From MWDV01 sp964634255 (GTDB taxonomy: Bacteria > Verrucomicrobiota > Verrucomicrobiia > Limisphaerales > MWDV01): DNA of 64,000 nucleotides. The translations under genes were made by a program, and so were the position numbers. This document shows positions 37,169 through 45,272 of this stretch, piece by piece; position 1 is the first letter of the stretch; each line of letters begins with the position of its first letter. The stretch is from positions 5,349 to 69,348 of the forward strand of contig CAZWJC010000005.1 in the NCBI GenBank assembly GCA_964634255.1. Direction: 5' to 3'. Below the pieces are notes generated by a model. That model saw nothing but the letters and a program-made list of their open reading frames with translations. It had not been told where the DNA came from and ran no database searches.

Positions 37169-40100
37169 ATGCCGCGCGAGAAGTCCATCACCCTCTTGGC
37201 GTGCGTCGTCTCGGCCGTCCTCGGCTGCACGGTGCTGGCCAAGGATACTCTTGACCTTGCCGGCGAGTGGCGATTGCGCCTGGACGCTGAAGATCTGGGG
37301 CAGCGGGCCGACTGGCCTACTCACCCACTAGCGAGCGATGACCGAATCACACTCCCCAATACGACGGACCTTGCCGGCTTCGGCTTTCTGCTGAACACCA
37401 ATACGATGATGCACGCGGCACCCTTTCCCGTCACCACACGGTTCCCCGGCGTGAAAGAACCCGTGCGCGCCGACGAACACGGCTATCTGGTGCGTCGGCA
37501 TCTGTTTGTGGGGCCGGCGTGGTACGAGCGCGAGCTGGAAATCCCAAAGGCTTGGACCGGAAAGACCATCGTGCTGCGGATCGAGCGTGCGATGTGGAAG
37601 ACAGAAGTTTGGTTGGACGGTCGTCCGCTGGGTTCGTGCGACAGTCTGGTGGGGCAACATCGGCACGAACTCGGCGTGCTCACGTCGGGCCGGCATCGGC
37701 TCACGGTCCGCGTGGACAATCGGATGATCCACAACATCTCAACCGTCACGCACGCCTATGGGCCGGAGACGCAGACGCGATGGAACGGGATGATCGGTGC
37801 GATTTCTCTGGAGGCGTTGCCGGCTCTTGCCATCACTTCGGTGCAGACATTTCCCGCACCAGACCGGAGCTCCGTCAAAGTCGTCTTGCGCCTGGCGAAC
37901 GCTGCAAACCACGCGCTGTCTGGTTCGCTGAAACTGCGCCTGCGCCCTGAACGAGGCGGCCGCGCGCTCGCCGAGCTTTCGTCAGGGGTCCAATGCCTTC
38001 CTGGCACGACAACTCATCAATACACGCTTCACCTCCGCGAACCGGCGAGGGCATGGGATGAGTCCCATCCAGTTCGTTACCGTATAGGTGCGGCGTTGCA
38101 GTCAGCGAACGAGTCGCAAGACGAGACGAGCGTGCTGTTTGGCTTTCGTCACGTCGAGCGCGTCGGAAAGCAAATGTGCTTGAACGGCCGGCCGGTCTTC
38201 CTTCGCGGCACGCTGGACTGCGCCGTGTATCCCAAGACGGGGCATCCACCAATGACCGTGCGGGAATGGGAGCGCGTGCTCGGCGTAGTGAAGGAATACG
38301 GCTTCAACCACGTGCGCTTCCACACCTGGTGTCCACCGGAGGCCGCGTTCGAGGCGGCGGACCGGTTGGGCGTGTACTTGCAGCCGGAAGCGCCGGCATG
38401 GGTGGACGACTGGGGCACTGGCACTATCACCAAGCCGCCAGCCATCGGGCGGGACCCAGATGTCACCGAGTTCTTGCGCGCGGAACTGCGGCGCATGTCC
38501 GAGGCTTACGGTAATCATCCATCGTTCCTGCTCTGTGCCATTGGGAACGAGTTCGGCATGCAGAGCACGGATTGGGAGCGCGTCAACGCAATGGTCGAGG
38601 AGATCAAAGCCGCAGACCCGCGCCGAATCTACACCGGTTGCGGGGCACGCAAGAACTTGCCCGCCGATGATTACTGGTTCACCCACAACAGCGGTGCCAA
38701 CACACGAGGTGTTGGCCCGGCGAATACCGACTGGGACTTTACCAAAGCAGTCGAGGCATCACCGGTGCCAGTGATCGCGCATGAGACGGGACAGCGGCCC
38801 GTGTTCCCCGATTACGACGAGCTGCTCCCGAAGTTCACCGGACCGTTGCTGCCGCTGAACCTGGAGCGTTATCGGCGCGCGTTGGTCACGAATGGACTCG
38901 CCGGTCAGCTCGGGGACTTCGTCCGCGCTTCGGCGCGCTTTCAGCTCGCGCAATACAAAGCCGAGCACGAGGCCATGCTCCGCACGCGCGGCTACGCGGG
39001 TTACCAATTGCTCATGCTCAACGATTTCACCGGGCAGAGCGAAGCGCTCGTTGGCATCCTCGATCCCTTTTGGGAAACGAAAGGGGTGGTTCGGGCGGAA
39101 GACGTGCGCGCGTGGAATGCGCCGGTGGTTGTGCTGGCACGGTTTCCTAAGTTCGTCTGGACTTCTGCAGAGACTTTCAGCGCGAAGCTGGAGGTCGCCA
39201 ACTTCGGTCCTCGTGACCTGCCTGCGGGCGTCGTGGAATGGTCGCTGAAGGATCGAAGCAGCAAAACCGTTGCGCGTGGCCGCTTGAACGCAAAGGTAGC
39301 GCCAGCCGGAAGCGTGTCCGAACTGGGATCGATCACCGTGGCGTTGGATCGCATTCATCAACCGTCCGCACTGACGCTCGCGGCGACCTTTGCACGCGTG
39401 AAGAATCACTGGAACCTTTGGGCGTATCCGATGGCGTCGGACGAGCCCGAACCTGCTGGCGTCTTGGTGACACGTTCTCTGGATGACAACGCGCTGCGCG
39501 CCTTGGAGAGCGGCGGCCGGGTTTTGCTGCTGGCTTACGGGGTCAAGAATGCCCACGCAACGCGGACTGGTTTCGAGTCCGTCTATTGGTCGGCCGGTTG
39601 GTGGGGCAACAAGTTCTCGTCCCTAGGCGTGCTGTGCGATCCGCAGCACCCCGCCTTGAAGGAGTTTCCCAACGACGGCGGCAGCGACTGGCAATGGCGC
39701 GAGCTCTGCGCCGGCGCGACGACCTTTGAATTGACGGGCGCGCCGGCAGGTTTCCGCCCCATCGTGCAGCCCGTGCCGGACTTTCATTTTAACACGTTGC
39801 TCGGGCAGGTGTTTGAAGCCAGGATTGGCAAGGGATCGCTTTTGGTTTGTGGCTACGACCTGACCAGCGACCTCGACCATCGCCACGCCGCGCGCCAGTT
39901 TCGCCGCAGTCTGCTGCGCTATGTTGGCAGTGCCGCATTTCCTCCGACAACGGAATTGTCCTTGTCTTGGATCGAAAGCCGGTGCGGCAACGCGGGTCTG
40001 CGACGGCTGGGCGCGAAGGTGGTTCAGGTGGACAGCGAGGATGTCGTAAACGGCAACGTGGCCGCGAACATTCTCGACGGCGATCCCGCCACGTTCTGGC

Positions 40101-40432
40101 ACACACGCTGGCAGCCGCAAAATGATCCCATGCCCCACGAACTGGTCGTTGATTTGGGCCGCGAAGTGCCGCTGCAAGGCATCACCTGTCTGCCGCGCCA
40201 GGATCAGTCGAATGGCCGCATCGCCCTTGCGGAAATCTTCGGCAGCGTCCGTGCCGGCGACTGGGGATCACCGGTGGCCGAGCTGCGGGGGAGGAACACC
40301 AGTGAGTCTGAAACCGTGCGGTTCAACCAGAATGTGAACGCCCGCTTCCTGCGCGTGTTGGTAAAATCGGAAGTGAGCGGACAACCGTTCGCCGCCCTCG
40401 CCGAACTGGACATCATCACCGCCAGCCAATAG
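37169..40432 (+). CDS. Glycoside hydrolase family 2 enzyme with C-terminal F5/8-type domain
   Basis: The product has 1087 aa with a signal peptide. The N-terminal jelly-roll (LDLAGEWRLRLDAED, WYERELEIPKAW, VWLDGRPLG) is the GH2 sugar-binding domain. A sandwich and a TIM barrel follow, with acid/base Glu461 in IGNEFGM and the probable nucleophile Glu539 in VIAHETGQ. FNHVRFHTWCPPEAAFEAAD is the usual barrel strand. The last about 145 residues form a discoidin-like domain (NILDGDPATFWHTRW, LPRQDQSNGR). GH2 covers beta-galactosidases, beta-glucuronidases and beta-mannosidases; the specificity is not readable here. An insert of about 300 aa between barrel and discoidin domain (WNLWAYP) resembles the linker region seen in beta-galactosidase/beta-mannosidase relatives. 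It is a member of the large cluster. Confidence 0.88.
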   Translation: MPREKSITLLACVVSAVLGCTVLAKDTLDLAGEWRLRLDAEDLGQRADWPTHPLASDDRITLPNTTDLAGFGFLLNTNTMMHAAPFPVTTRFPGVKEPVRADEHGYLVRRHLFVGPAWYERELEIPKAWTGKTIVLRIERAMWKTEVWLDGRPLGSCDSLVGQHRHELGVLTSGRHRLTVRVDNRMIHNISTVTHAYGPETQTRWNGMIGAISLEALPALAITSVQTFPAPDRSSVKVVLRLANAANHALSGSLKLRLRPERGGRALAELSSGVQCLPGTTTHQYTLHLREPARAWDESHPVRYRIGAALQSANESQDETSVLFGFRHVERVGKQMCLNGRPVFLRGTLDCAVYPKTGHPPMTVREWERVLGVVKEYGFNHVRFHTWCPPEAAFEAADRLGVYLQPEAPAWVDDWGTGTITKPPAIGRDPDVTEFLRAELRRMSEAYGNHPSFLLCAIGNEFGMQSTDWERVNAMVEEIKAADPRRIYTGCGARKNLPADDYWFTHNSGANTRGVGPANTDWDFTKAVEASPVPVIAHETGQRPVFPDYDELLPKFTGPLLPLNLERYRRALVTNGLAGQLGDFVRASARFQLAQYKAEHEAMLRTRGYAGYQLLMLNDFTGQSEALVGILDPFWETKGVVRAEDVRAWNAPVVVLARFPKFVWTSAETFSAKLEVANFGPRDLPAGVVEWSLKDRSSKTVARGRLNAKVAPAGSVSELGSITVALDRIHQPSALTLAATFARVKNHWNLWAYPMASDEPEPAGVLVTRSLDDNALRALESGGRVLLLAYGVKNAHATRTGFESVYWSAGWWGNKFSSLGVLCDPQHPALKEFPNDGGSDWQWRELCAGATTFELTGAPAGFRPIVQPVPDFHFNTLLGQVFEARIGKGSLLVCGYDLTSDLDHRHAARQFRRSLLRYVGSAAFPPTTELSLSWIESRCGNAGLRRLGAKVVQVDSEDVVNGNVAANILDGDPATFWHTRWQPQNDPMPHELVVDLGREVPLQGITCLPRQDQSNGRIALAEIFGSVRAGDWGSPVAELRGRNTSESETVRFNQNVNARFLRVLVKSEVSGQPFAALAELDIITASQ

Positions 40433-40441
40433 GAATGAGGG

Positions 40442-41476
40442 ATGATTAACGCCGCCCAGTCGCCAGTGGAACCACCTTCGCTGAAGCCCCAATCCCGGCG
40501 GTCTGTTGCCGCAGAACAGAGCGCAGCGGCTGTATCCAACCACCTTGCGTCACCGGTCCTGTCGCTCATCGGCAAGACGCCGCTCATCCCGATGCATTTC
40601 CGGGCTGAAGGCGTGACGCTTCACGCCAAGTGCGAGTTTCTCAATCCCAGCGGCAGTATTAAGGACCGGTTCGCCGCGTCCGTGGTCGCAGACGCAGAGC
40701 GGCGCGGGTTTTTGAAACCAGGCTCGATCATTTTGGAATGCACGAGCGGCAACACTGGCATTGCGCTCGCAATGGTGGGCGCCGCGCGTGGCTATAGTGT
40801 GACCATTCTCATGAGCGAAGGTGCGAGCCTAGAGCGGAGGCACTTGTTACGGCGGTTTGGCGCGGAAGTGATTCTGTTGCCTAACGGCGGTACTTACCAG
40901 GCGGGCATTGATCGCTCGCGCGAGATGGCGGCGCGGGATCCGCGCTATTTTCTACCGCGGCAGTTTGAGAATCCGCTGAACAGCGAAGACCACGAGCACA
41001 CCACCGGCCCAGAAATCATTCAGCAGGTGGCAGGGCCGATTGACGCGTTCGTGGCAGGCTACGGGACGGGCGGTTCGCTGGGCGGATGCGGGCGTGCGAT
41101 CAAGGCACGATACCCGGAAGCTCGCATCGTCGCCATGGAGCCCGCCGAAGATGAGCTCCACGCTGCCGAGTGTCGCTGCTGCTTCTGCATCGAAGGAGTC
41201 GCGGGCAAGGGTTTTGTGCCGCCGCTCCTGCGGAACGCACCGTTGGATGGCATTGTAAAGATTGGCGCCGAGGACGCGATGCAGATGACCCGGCGGCTGC
41301 ACCGTGAATTCGGCCTGCTGGTTGGCACGAGTTCCGGAGCGAACGTGGCGGCGGCGCTGCAGGTGGCCCGCGATCTGCCACCGGGCGCAACGATTGTCAC
41401 GCTGCTCTGCGACCGCGCCGAGCGTTACTTCAGCACGCAACTCTTCGCCGAAACCGGTCCACCCGCTGCCTCATAA
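40442..41476 (+). CDS. Cysteine synthase/cystathionine beta-synthase family protein with unusual Cys-rich loop
   Basis: The product has 344 aa and is a fold-type II PLP enzyme. PLP Lys74 lies in NPSGSIKDRF, the substrate loop is TSGNTG, the phosphate loop is GTGGSLGG and GTSSGAN closes the site. It would make cysteine from an acetyl- or phospho-serine donor and sulfide. It has no signal peptide and is therefore cytoplasmic, unlike nearly all its neighbours. The N-terminus is about 36 residues longer than usual and Ser/Ala-rich. At residues 243-250 the sequence AECRCCFC (Cys244, 246, 247, 249) replaces the usual Gly/Pro-rich loop before IxGVAGKGF. The gap to the GH2 gene is 9 bp. Its link with sulfatases in the region (sulfate released, reduced and fixed) is a speculation. 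Confidence 0.87.
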   Translation: MINAAQSPVEPPSLKPQSRRSVAAEQSAAAVSNHLASPVLSLIGKTPLIPMHFRAEGVTLHAKCEFLNPSGSIKDRFAASVVADAERRGFLKPGSIILECTSGNTGIALAMVGAARGYSVTILMSEGASLERRHLLRRFGAEVILLPNGGTYQAGIDRSREMAARDPRYFLPRQFENPLNSEDHEHTTGPEIIQQVAGPIDAFVAGYGTGGSLGGCGRAIKARYPEARIVAMEPAEDELHAAECRCCFCIEGVAGKGFVPPLLRNAPLDGIVKIGAEDAMQMTRRLHREFGLLVGTSSGANVAAALQVARDLPPGATIVTLLCDRAERYFSTQLFAETGPPAAS

Positions 41477-41495
41477 ACCATCTCCCGGATACACC

Positions 41496-42758
41496 ATGCA
41501 CTTCACCAAGCTTCTCTTCGTTGGTCTGTTTGCCTCCACAACGTGCTTCGGCGCAGTTGAACTCCGCGTGCCAGCCTTCACAGCCTATACGCTGCCCGAT
41601 CCCGACGGCGCGCGCGTTTCGGAACGCTCAGGAGTTACGCGCTGGACGGATCCCGCAATCAGCGTGAACTGGTACGGCGAGTTCAAACAGACTGGCGAGC
41701 TCACGGCCAAGGTGGTTCTGCGGCTGCCGAAGGATGTGGAGTCGAAGCTGAAGCTCACGGTAGGGAATCAATCACGCGAAGCCGCTGTGAAAGGTGATGG
41801 TGACGAAGCTCCCGTGACGGCAGACTTCGGCAACTTCAAGATCGAGAAGGCCGGCTATCAGCGGTTCGCCCTGGAATCACTCAACTCCCAGGGGCAGCCC
41901 TTCGGCGACCTGGACGCGCTGGTGCTCGACGGGCCGGCGTTGGCCGACGCGCACTTCAACTTGAAGGAGCGGCGCAACGCGGCGTCGGTTCACTTGGCCT
42001 ATCCGGCCCAGCCCGGCACGAACGTCGCAGCGTTCTATTGTGAGGTGACGGCCGTGGACGAACCCGTGACCACCTTCTACATGGCGTGCGGCTGGCATCG
42101 CGGTTACTTCGGCATGCAAGTCAACAGCCCCACGGAACGACGGATCATCTTCAGCGTTTGGGACAGCGGCGGGGAGGCAGTGGATCGCAACAAGGTCGCC
42201 GACGTAAACCGCGTGAAGCTCATGGGCAAGGGCGACGGCGTTTACAGCGGCGATTTCGGTAACGAGGGCACGGGCGGCCACAGTCACCTGAAATTCATGT
42301 GGAAGACCGGCGAGGTGCAGCGTTTCATGGTGACGGCGCAACCGACCAACGAGACGTTCACGATCTTCTCCGGCTATTACTTCCACCCGGATAGCCGGAA
42401 ATGGATGCTGATTTCATCTTGGAAAGCGCCGAAGGAAGGCGGTTGGCTGCGCGGCTTGCACAGTTTCAGCGAGAACTTCTGGGGCAGCACCGGTCACCTG
42501 CGCCGCAAGGCGCTTTACGGAAACCAATGGATTCGCACCGATGCGGGCGAGTGGATCGAGCTTACGACCGCCAGCTTCAGTCATGATCCCACGGGGCGAA
42601 ATGACCGGCTGGATCGCTTCATGGGCGTCGAGAACGGCCAGTTCTTCCTGAGCCACGGTGGCTTCGTGGAAGGATTCACGAAGTTTGGCGAGAAGTTCAC
42701 GCGCTCCGCTGTCGGCCAACCGCCAAAAGACATCGCCTTGCCAAAGCTGCCTAACTAA
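41496..42758 (+). CDS. Secreted DUF5077-DUF3472 protein
   Basis: The product has 420 aa with a signal peptide (MHFTKLLFVGLFASTTCFG). The N-terminal domain (about 20-145) matches the DUF5077 pattern: FTAYTLPDPDGARVSE, a sandwich probably binding carbohydrate. The C-terminal DUF3472 domain (about 160-400) contains HRGYFGMQVNSPTERRI, GGHSHLKFMWKTGEVQRFMV, YYFHPDSRKWMLISSWKAP and FSENFWGSTGHLRRKALYGNQW. The two-domain architecture is common in Bacteroidota and Verrucomicrobiota glycan loci, and its function is not established. The start at 41496 is chosen for the signal peptide. It lies 19 bp after the PLP enzyme and 9 bp before the GH38-like gene. Confidence 0.85.
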   Translation: MHFTKLLFVGLFASTTCFGAVELRVPAFTAYTLPDPDGARVSERSGVTRWTDPAISVNWYGEFKQTGELTAKVVLRLPKDVESKLKLTVGNQSREAAVKGDGDEAPVTADFGNFKIEKAGYQRFALESLNSQGQPFGDLDALVLDGPALADAHFNLKERRNAASVHLAYPAQPGTNVAAFYCEVTAVDEPVTTFYMACGWHRGYFGMQVNSPTERRIIFSVWDSGGEAVDRNKVADVNRVKLMGKGDGVYSGDFGNEGTGGHSHLKFMWKTGEVQRFMVTAQPTNETFTIFSGYYFHPDSRKWMLISSWKAPKEGGWLRGLHSFSENFWGSTGHLRRKALYGNQWIRTDAGEWIELTTASFSHDPTGRNDRLDRFMGVENGQFFLSHGGFVEGFTKFGEKFTRSAVGQPPKDIALPKLPN

Positions 42759-42767
42759 ATTGGGCGC

Positions 42768-45272
42768 ATGAAATCGCTCCCGGTTCTGCTCGGCGTATTG
42801 CTGACCCTCGCAAGCGCGCCAGCCGCCGACAGTAATCCACCAATCAAGCGTCTCTACCTCGTTCACTTCTCGCACACGGATTTCGGTTTCACCGAGCTCC
42901 AGAGCGTTTGTCGCGAGTTGCAGGTGCGCTACCTCGATATGGCAGTGGACGCCGTGCTCGCCACGGCTGGCGGACCGGAGGAGCGGAAGTTTCGCTGGAC
43001 GGCTGAGTCCACGGTGGCCGTAGCCGACTGGTGGGAACAGGCGACGCCGCAGCGCCGGCAGGAATTCCTGCGCGCATTGGAGACCGGCCAGTTCGAAGTC
43101 GCGGCCATGCCGTTCAATCAAACGCCCTTCCTCAATGCGCGCCAGTGGCAGACGATGCTGCATTGGCTGCCGGAAGATCTCTGGCAGAAGTGCAAGCCCA
43201 ACATCGCCGTTCAGAACGACGTGAACGGGATGCCGCGCGCTGGGGCGATGGCGCTGTTAGATCGCGGCATCAAGCATCTCTTCATGGGCATCAACGCCGA
43301 CAGCGGCGGGCCGCCGTTTTATCGTCCGTCCGCCTTTTGGTGGAAGATGCCCGACGGCCGTCGGCTGTTCGTCTGGTTAAACCACAGCTATCCTGCTGGG
43401 TTTGATTTCTTCGAGACTTACGAATGGCGTCGCGGCCCAGTGCCCCATGCCGGCGATATGCAATTCCGCCCGCCGCGCGGCAGCGACGTGTTCAAGACGG
43501 ACGAGGCCTCGGTCCGTGCCGCGCACGCGCAATGCCTCCGTCGCATCGAGCAGCTGCGGAAGGAGGGCTACCCGCACGACGTGCTGACGATTTCCGTGAC
43601 CAGTCAGTGGCGGATGGACAACGATCCTCCGTTTCCGCACTTGGCGGAGTTCGTCGTGGCGTGGAACAAACTGGGTTTGCAGCCCGAGCTGCATTTCGTG
43701 ACGGCGTCGCAGGCGGTTCGCGAGATGGAAAAGGCCATCGGCGACAAGGTGCCGGAATACGCGGGGGAGTTCACCGACTGGTGGGCGAATGGGACGGCGA
43801 GCGGGCCGCGTGAGGTTGCCGCCAGCCGGTTCGCCAAACGCCTGCTCGCCGCGGCGGAGTCGCCCCTGTGGGGGGCGATGTCTCCGACGGCGCACGCCAA
43901 AGCGGAGTCGCTCTACAAAGATGTCTGCCTGTTCGATGAGCACACGTGGGGATCAAGCATGAGCGTGGCGACGCCGTGGACGCTCGATTCGCAGGTGCAG
44001 TTTGGCGAGAAAGCGGCGTTTGCCTATCGCCCGATGGCGCACGCCGAATGGCTGCTGTCGCAGCGCGCCCGCACGAAGCTGCTGCGCGAGGGCGAAGGCT
44101 TGTTTATCGCGAATCCAACTCGCGCCCCGTTCAGCGGCTGGGTTCGACTGAACGCCACCAGCCTGCGCGGCGATTTCAAGTCAGTGGAATTGCCCGATGG
44201 AGGCAGCCGTCTCCCCATCACGTTTGAGCCGGGCATCAGCCCCTGGCATCGGCCGCAGAAACCCGGGGATCTGACCCGCGAAGATTCGTCCGCTACGCAC
44301 GCGGACAACGTGCCCAACCGGGTCGCGAAGTTCTGGCTCGATCAACTGCCGGGCGAGAGCGTCGTGAGACTCCACCTCAGCCCGCAGCCTGCGGAAATCA
44401 AGACTGTGTCTTCGGCTGCCCCGGCGGTCACTCGCGACACGAACGGCTGGCCTGCTTCCGCTCAGTGGCCCGGCATGAAGAGGTCGCTGTTCCTGCCCGG
44501 CTTCGGCGATTTCCTTGCCGTGAAAGTCAACGCTTTCGCGCCGCGCTGGGCGCTGCTCGATATTGCTTATGCTAGCGAAGCGGAACAGCGCGAGAAGTCG
44601 CGCCGGGAACGGCTCGAAGAAGTGTGGGCCAAACCAGAAGGCCCGGCCACCGTCGAGGACAATGCCCACACGACTCTCTACTCGCAATGGCTGCAGCACC
44701 CGCGCCTCAAGTGGGCGGTGCGCAAGTTGGAGTTGTGGAAAAGCGAGCCCCGCGCCCGGCTCACGCTCCGGTTCTACCGAATCTCGGACGACAACCCGGA
44801 AGTCATGTTCGCGTCCTTCCCGTTGCCGTGTGAAGGCACGTTGCCGACACTGAGCAGCGGCGGCATGCCGTTCACGCCTTACACCGATCAAGTGCCCGGC
44901 AGCTGCCGCGATTACTTCGGCATTGACGGCTGGGCGCACTACGCTACGAGCGACGGCCACTGGCTTTGGGGCAGCCGCGATGCGCCGCTGATGACTTTGG
45001 GCGGCCCGCACGTCTGGGTGCGCCGCACCACTGCACCGAAGGACGCACATCGCGTGCTGGCAATGTTGTTCAACAACCATTGGCACACGAATTTTGTCGG
45101 TGACGAGCACGGCGTCATGGAGTTTCAGTTTGACCTCGTGTGGCGCGAGAATCTGCCGGACGCGCGTTCCGCGGAGGCGCTGGCGGATTCGCTTAGCGGC
45201 GAGCCCGTGGTATTGAACAACGGCTCGGGTCGTGATGACTCCTTCATTCTCCAACGCCTCTTCCAACCATGA
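42768..45272 (+). CDS. GH38-like (DUF5054-type) secreted glycosidase
   Basis: The product has 834 aa with a signal peptide (MKSLPVLLGVLLTLASAPA). LYLVHFSHTDFGFTELQ (His36, Asp38) and LFDEHTWGSSMSV (Asp390) parallel the zinc/catalytic blocks of alpha-mannosidase-like GH38 proteins, as do the FRWTAESTVAVADWW and GQFEVAAMPFNQTPF segments. The C-terminal half is a long beta-rich region as in GH38. Such DUF5054 proteins occur in polysaccharide loci and their substrate is undefined; alpha-mannosidase is only one option. Its stop overlaps the next start (ATGA), so the two proteins are translationally coupled. Confidence 0.7.
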   Translation: MKSLPVLLGVLLTLASAPAADSNPPIKRLYLVHFSHTDFGFTELQSVCRELQVRYLDMAVDAVLATAGGPEERKFRWTAESTVAVADWWEQATPQRRQEFLRALETGQFEVAAMPFNQTPFLNARQWQTMLHWLPEDLWQKCKPNIAVQNDVNGMPRAGAMALLDRGIKHLFMGINADSGGPPFYRPSAFWWKMPDGRRLFVWLNHSYPAGFDFFETYEWRRGPVPHAGDMQFRPPRGSDVFKTDEASVRAAHAQCLRRIEQLRKEGYPHDVLTISVTSQWRMDNDPPFPHLAEFVVAWNKLGLQPELHFVTASQAVREMEKAIGDKVPEYAGEFTDWWANGTASGPREVAASRFAKRLLAAAESPLWGAMSPTAHAKAESLYKDVCLFDEHTWGSSMSVATPWTLDSQVQFGEKAAFAYRPMAHAEWLLSQRARTKLLREGEGLFIANPTRAPFSGWVRLNATSLRGDFKSVELPDGGSRLPITFEPGISPWHRPQKPGDLTREDSSATHADNVPNRVAKFWLDQLPGESVVRLHLSPQPAEIKTVSSAAPAVTRDTNGWPASAQWPGMKRSLFLPGFGDFLAVKVNAFAPRWALLDIAYASEAEQREKSRRERLEEVWAKPEGPATVEDNAHTTLYSQWLQHPRLKWAVRKLELWKSEPRARLTLRFYRISDDNPEVMFASFPLPCEGTLPTLSSGGMPFTPYTDQVPGSCRDYFGIDGWAHYATSDGHWLWGSRDAPLMTLGGPHVWVRRTTAPKDAHRVLAMLFNNHWHTNFVGDEHGVMEFQFDLVWRENLPDARSAEALADSLSGEPVVLNNGSGRDDSFILQRLFQP

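Noticed and set aside
40478..40540. Inserted repeat in the N-terminal extension of the cysteine synthase homologue
   Set aside because: The stretch is Ser/Ala-rich and looks foreign, but no inverted or direct repeat structure could be shown.
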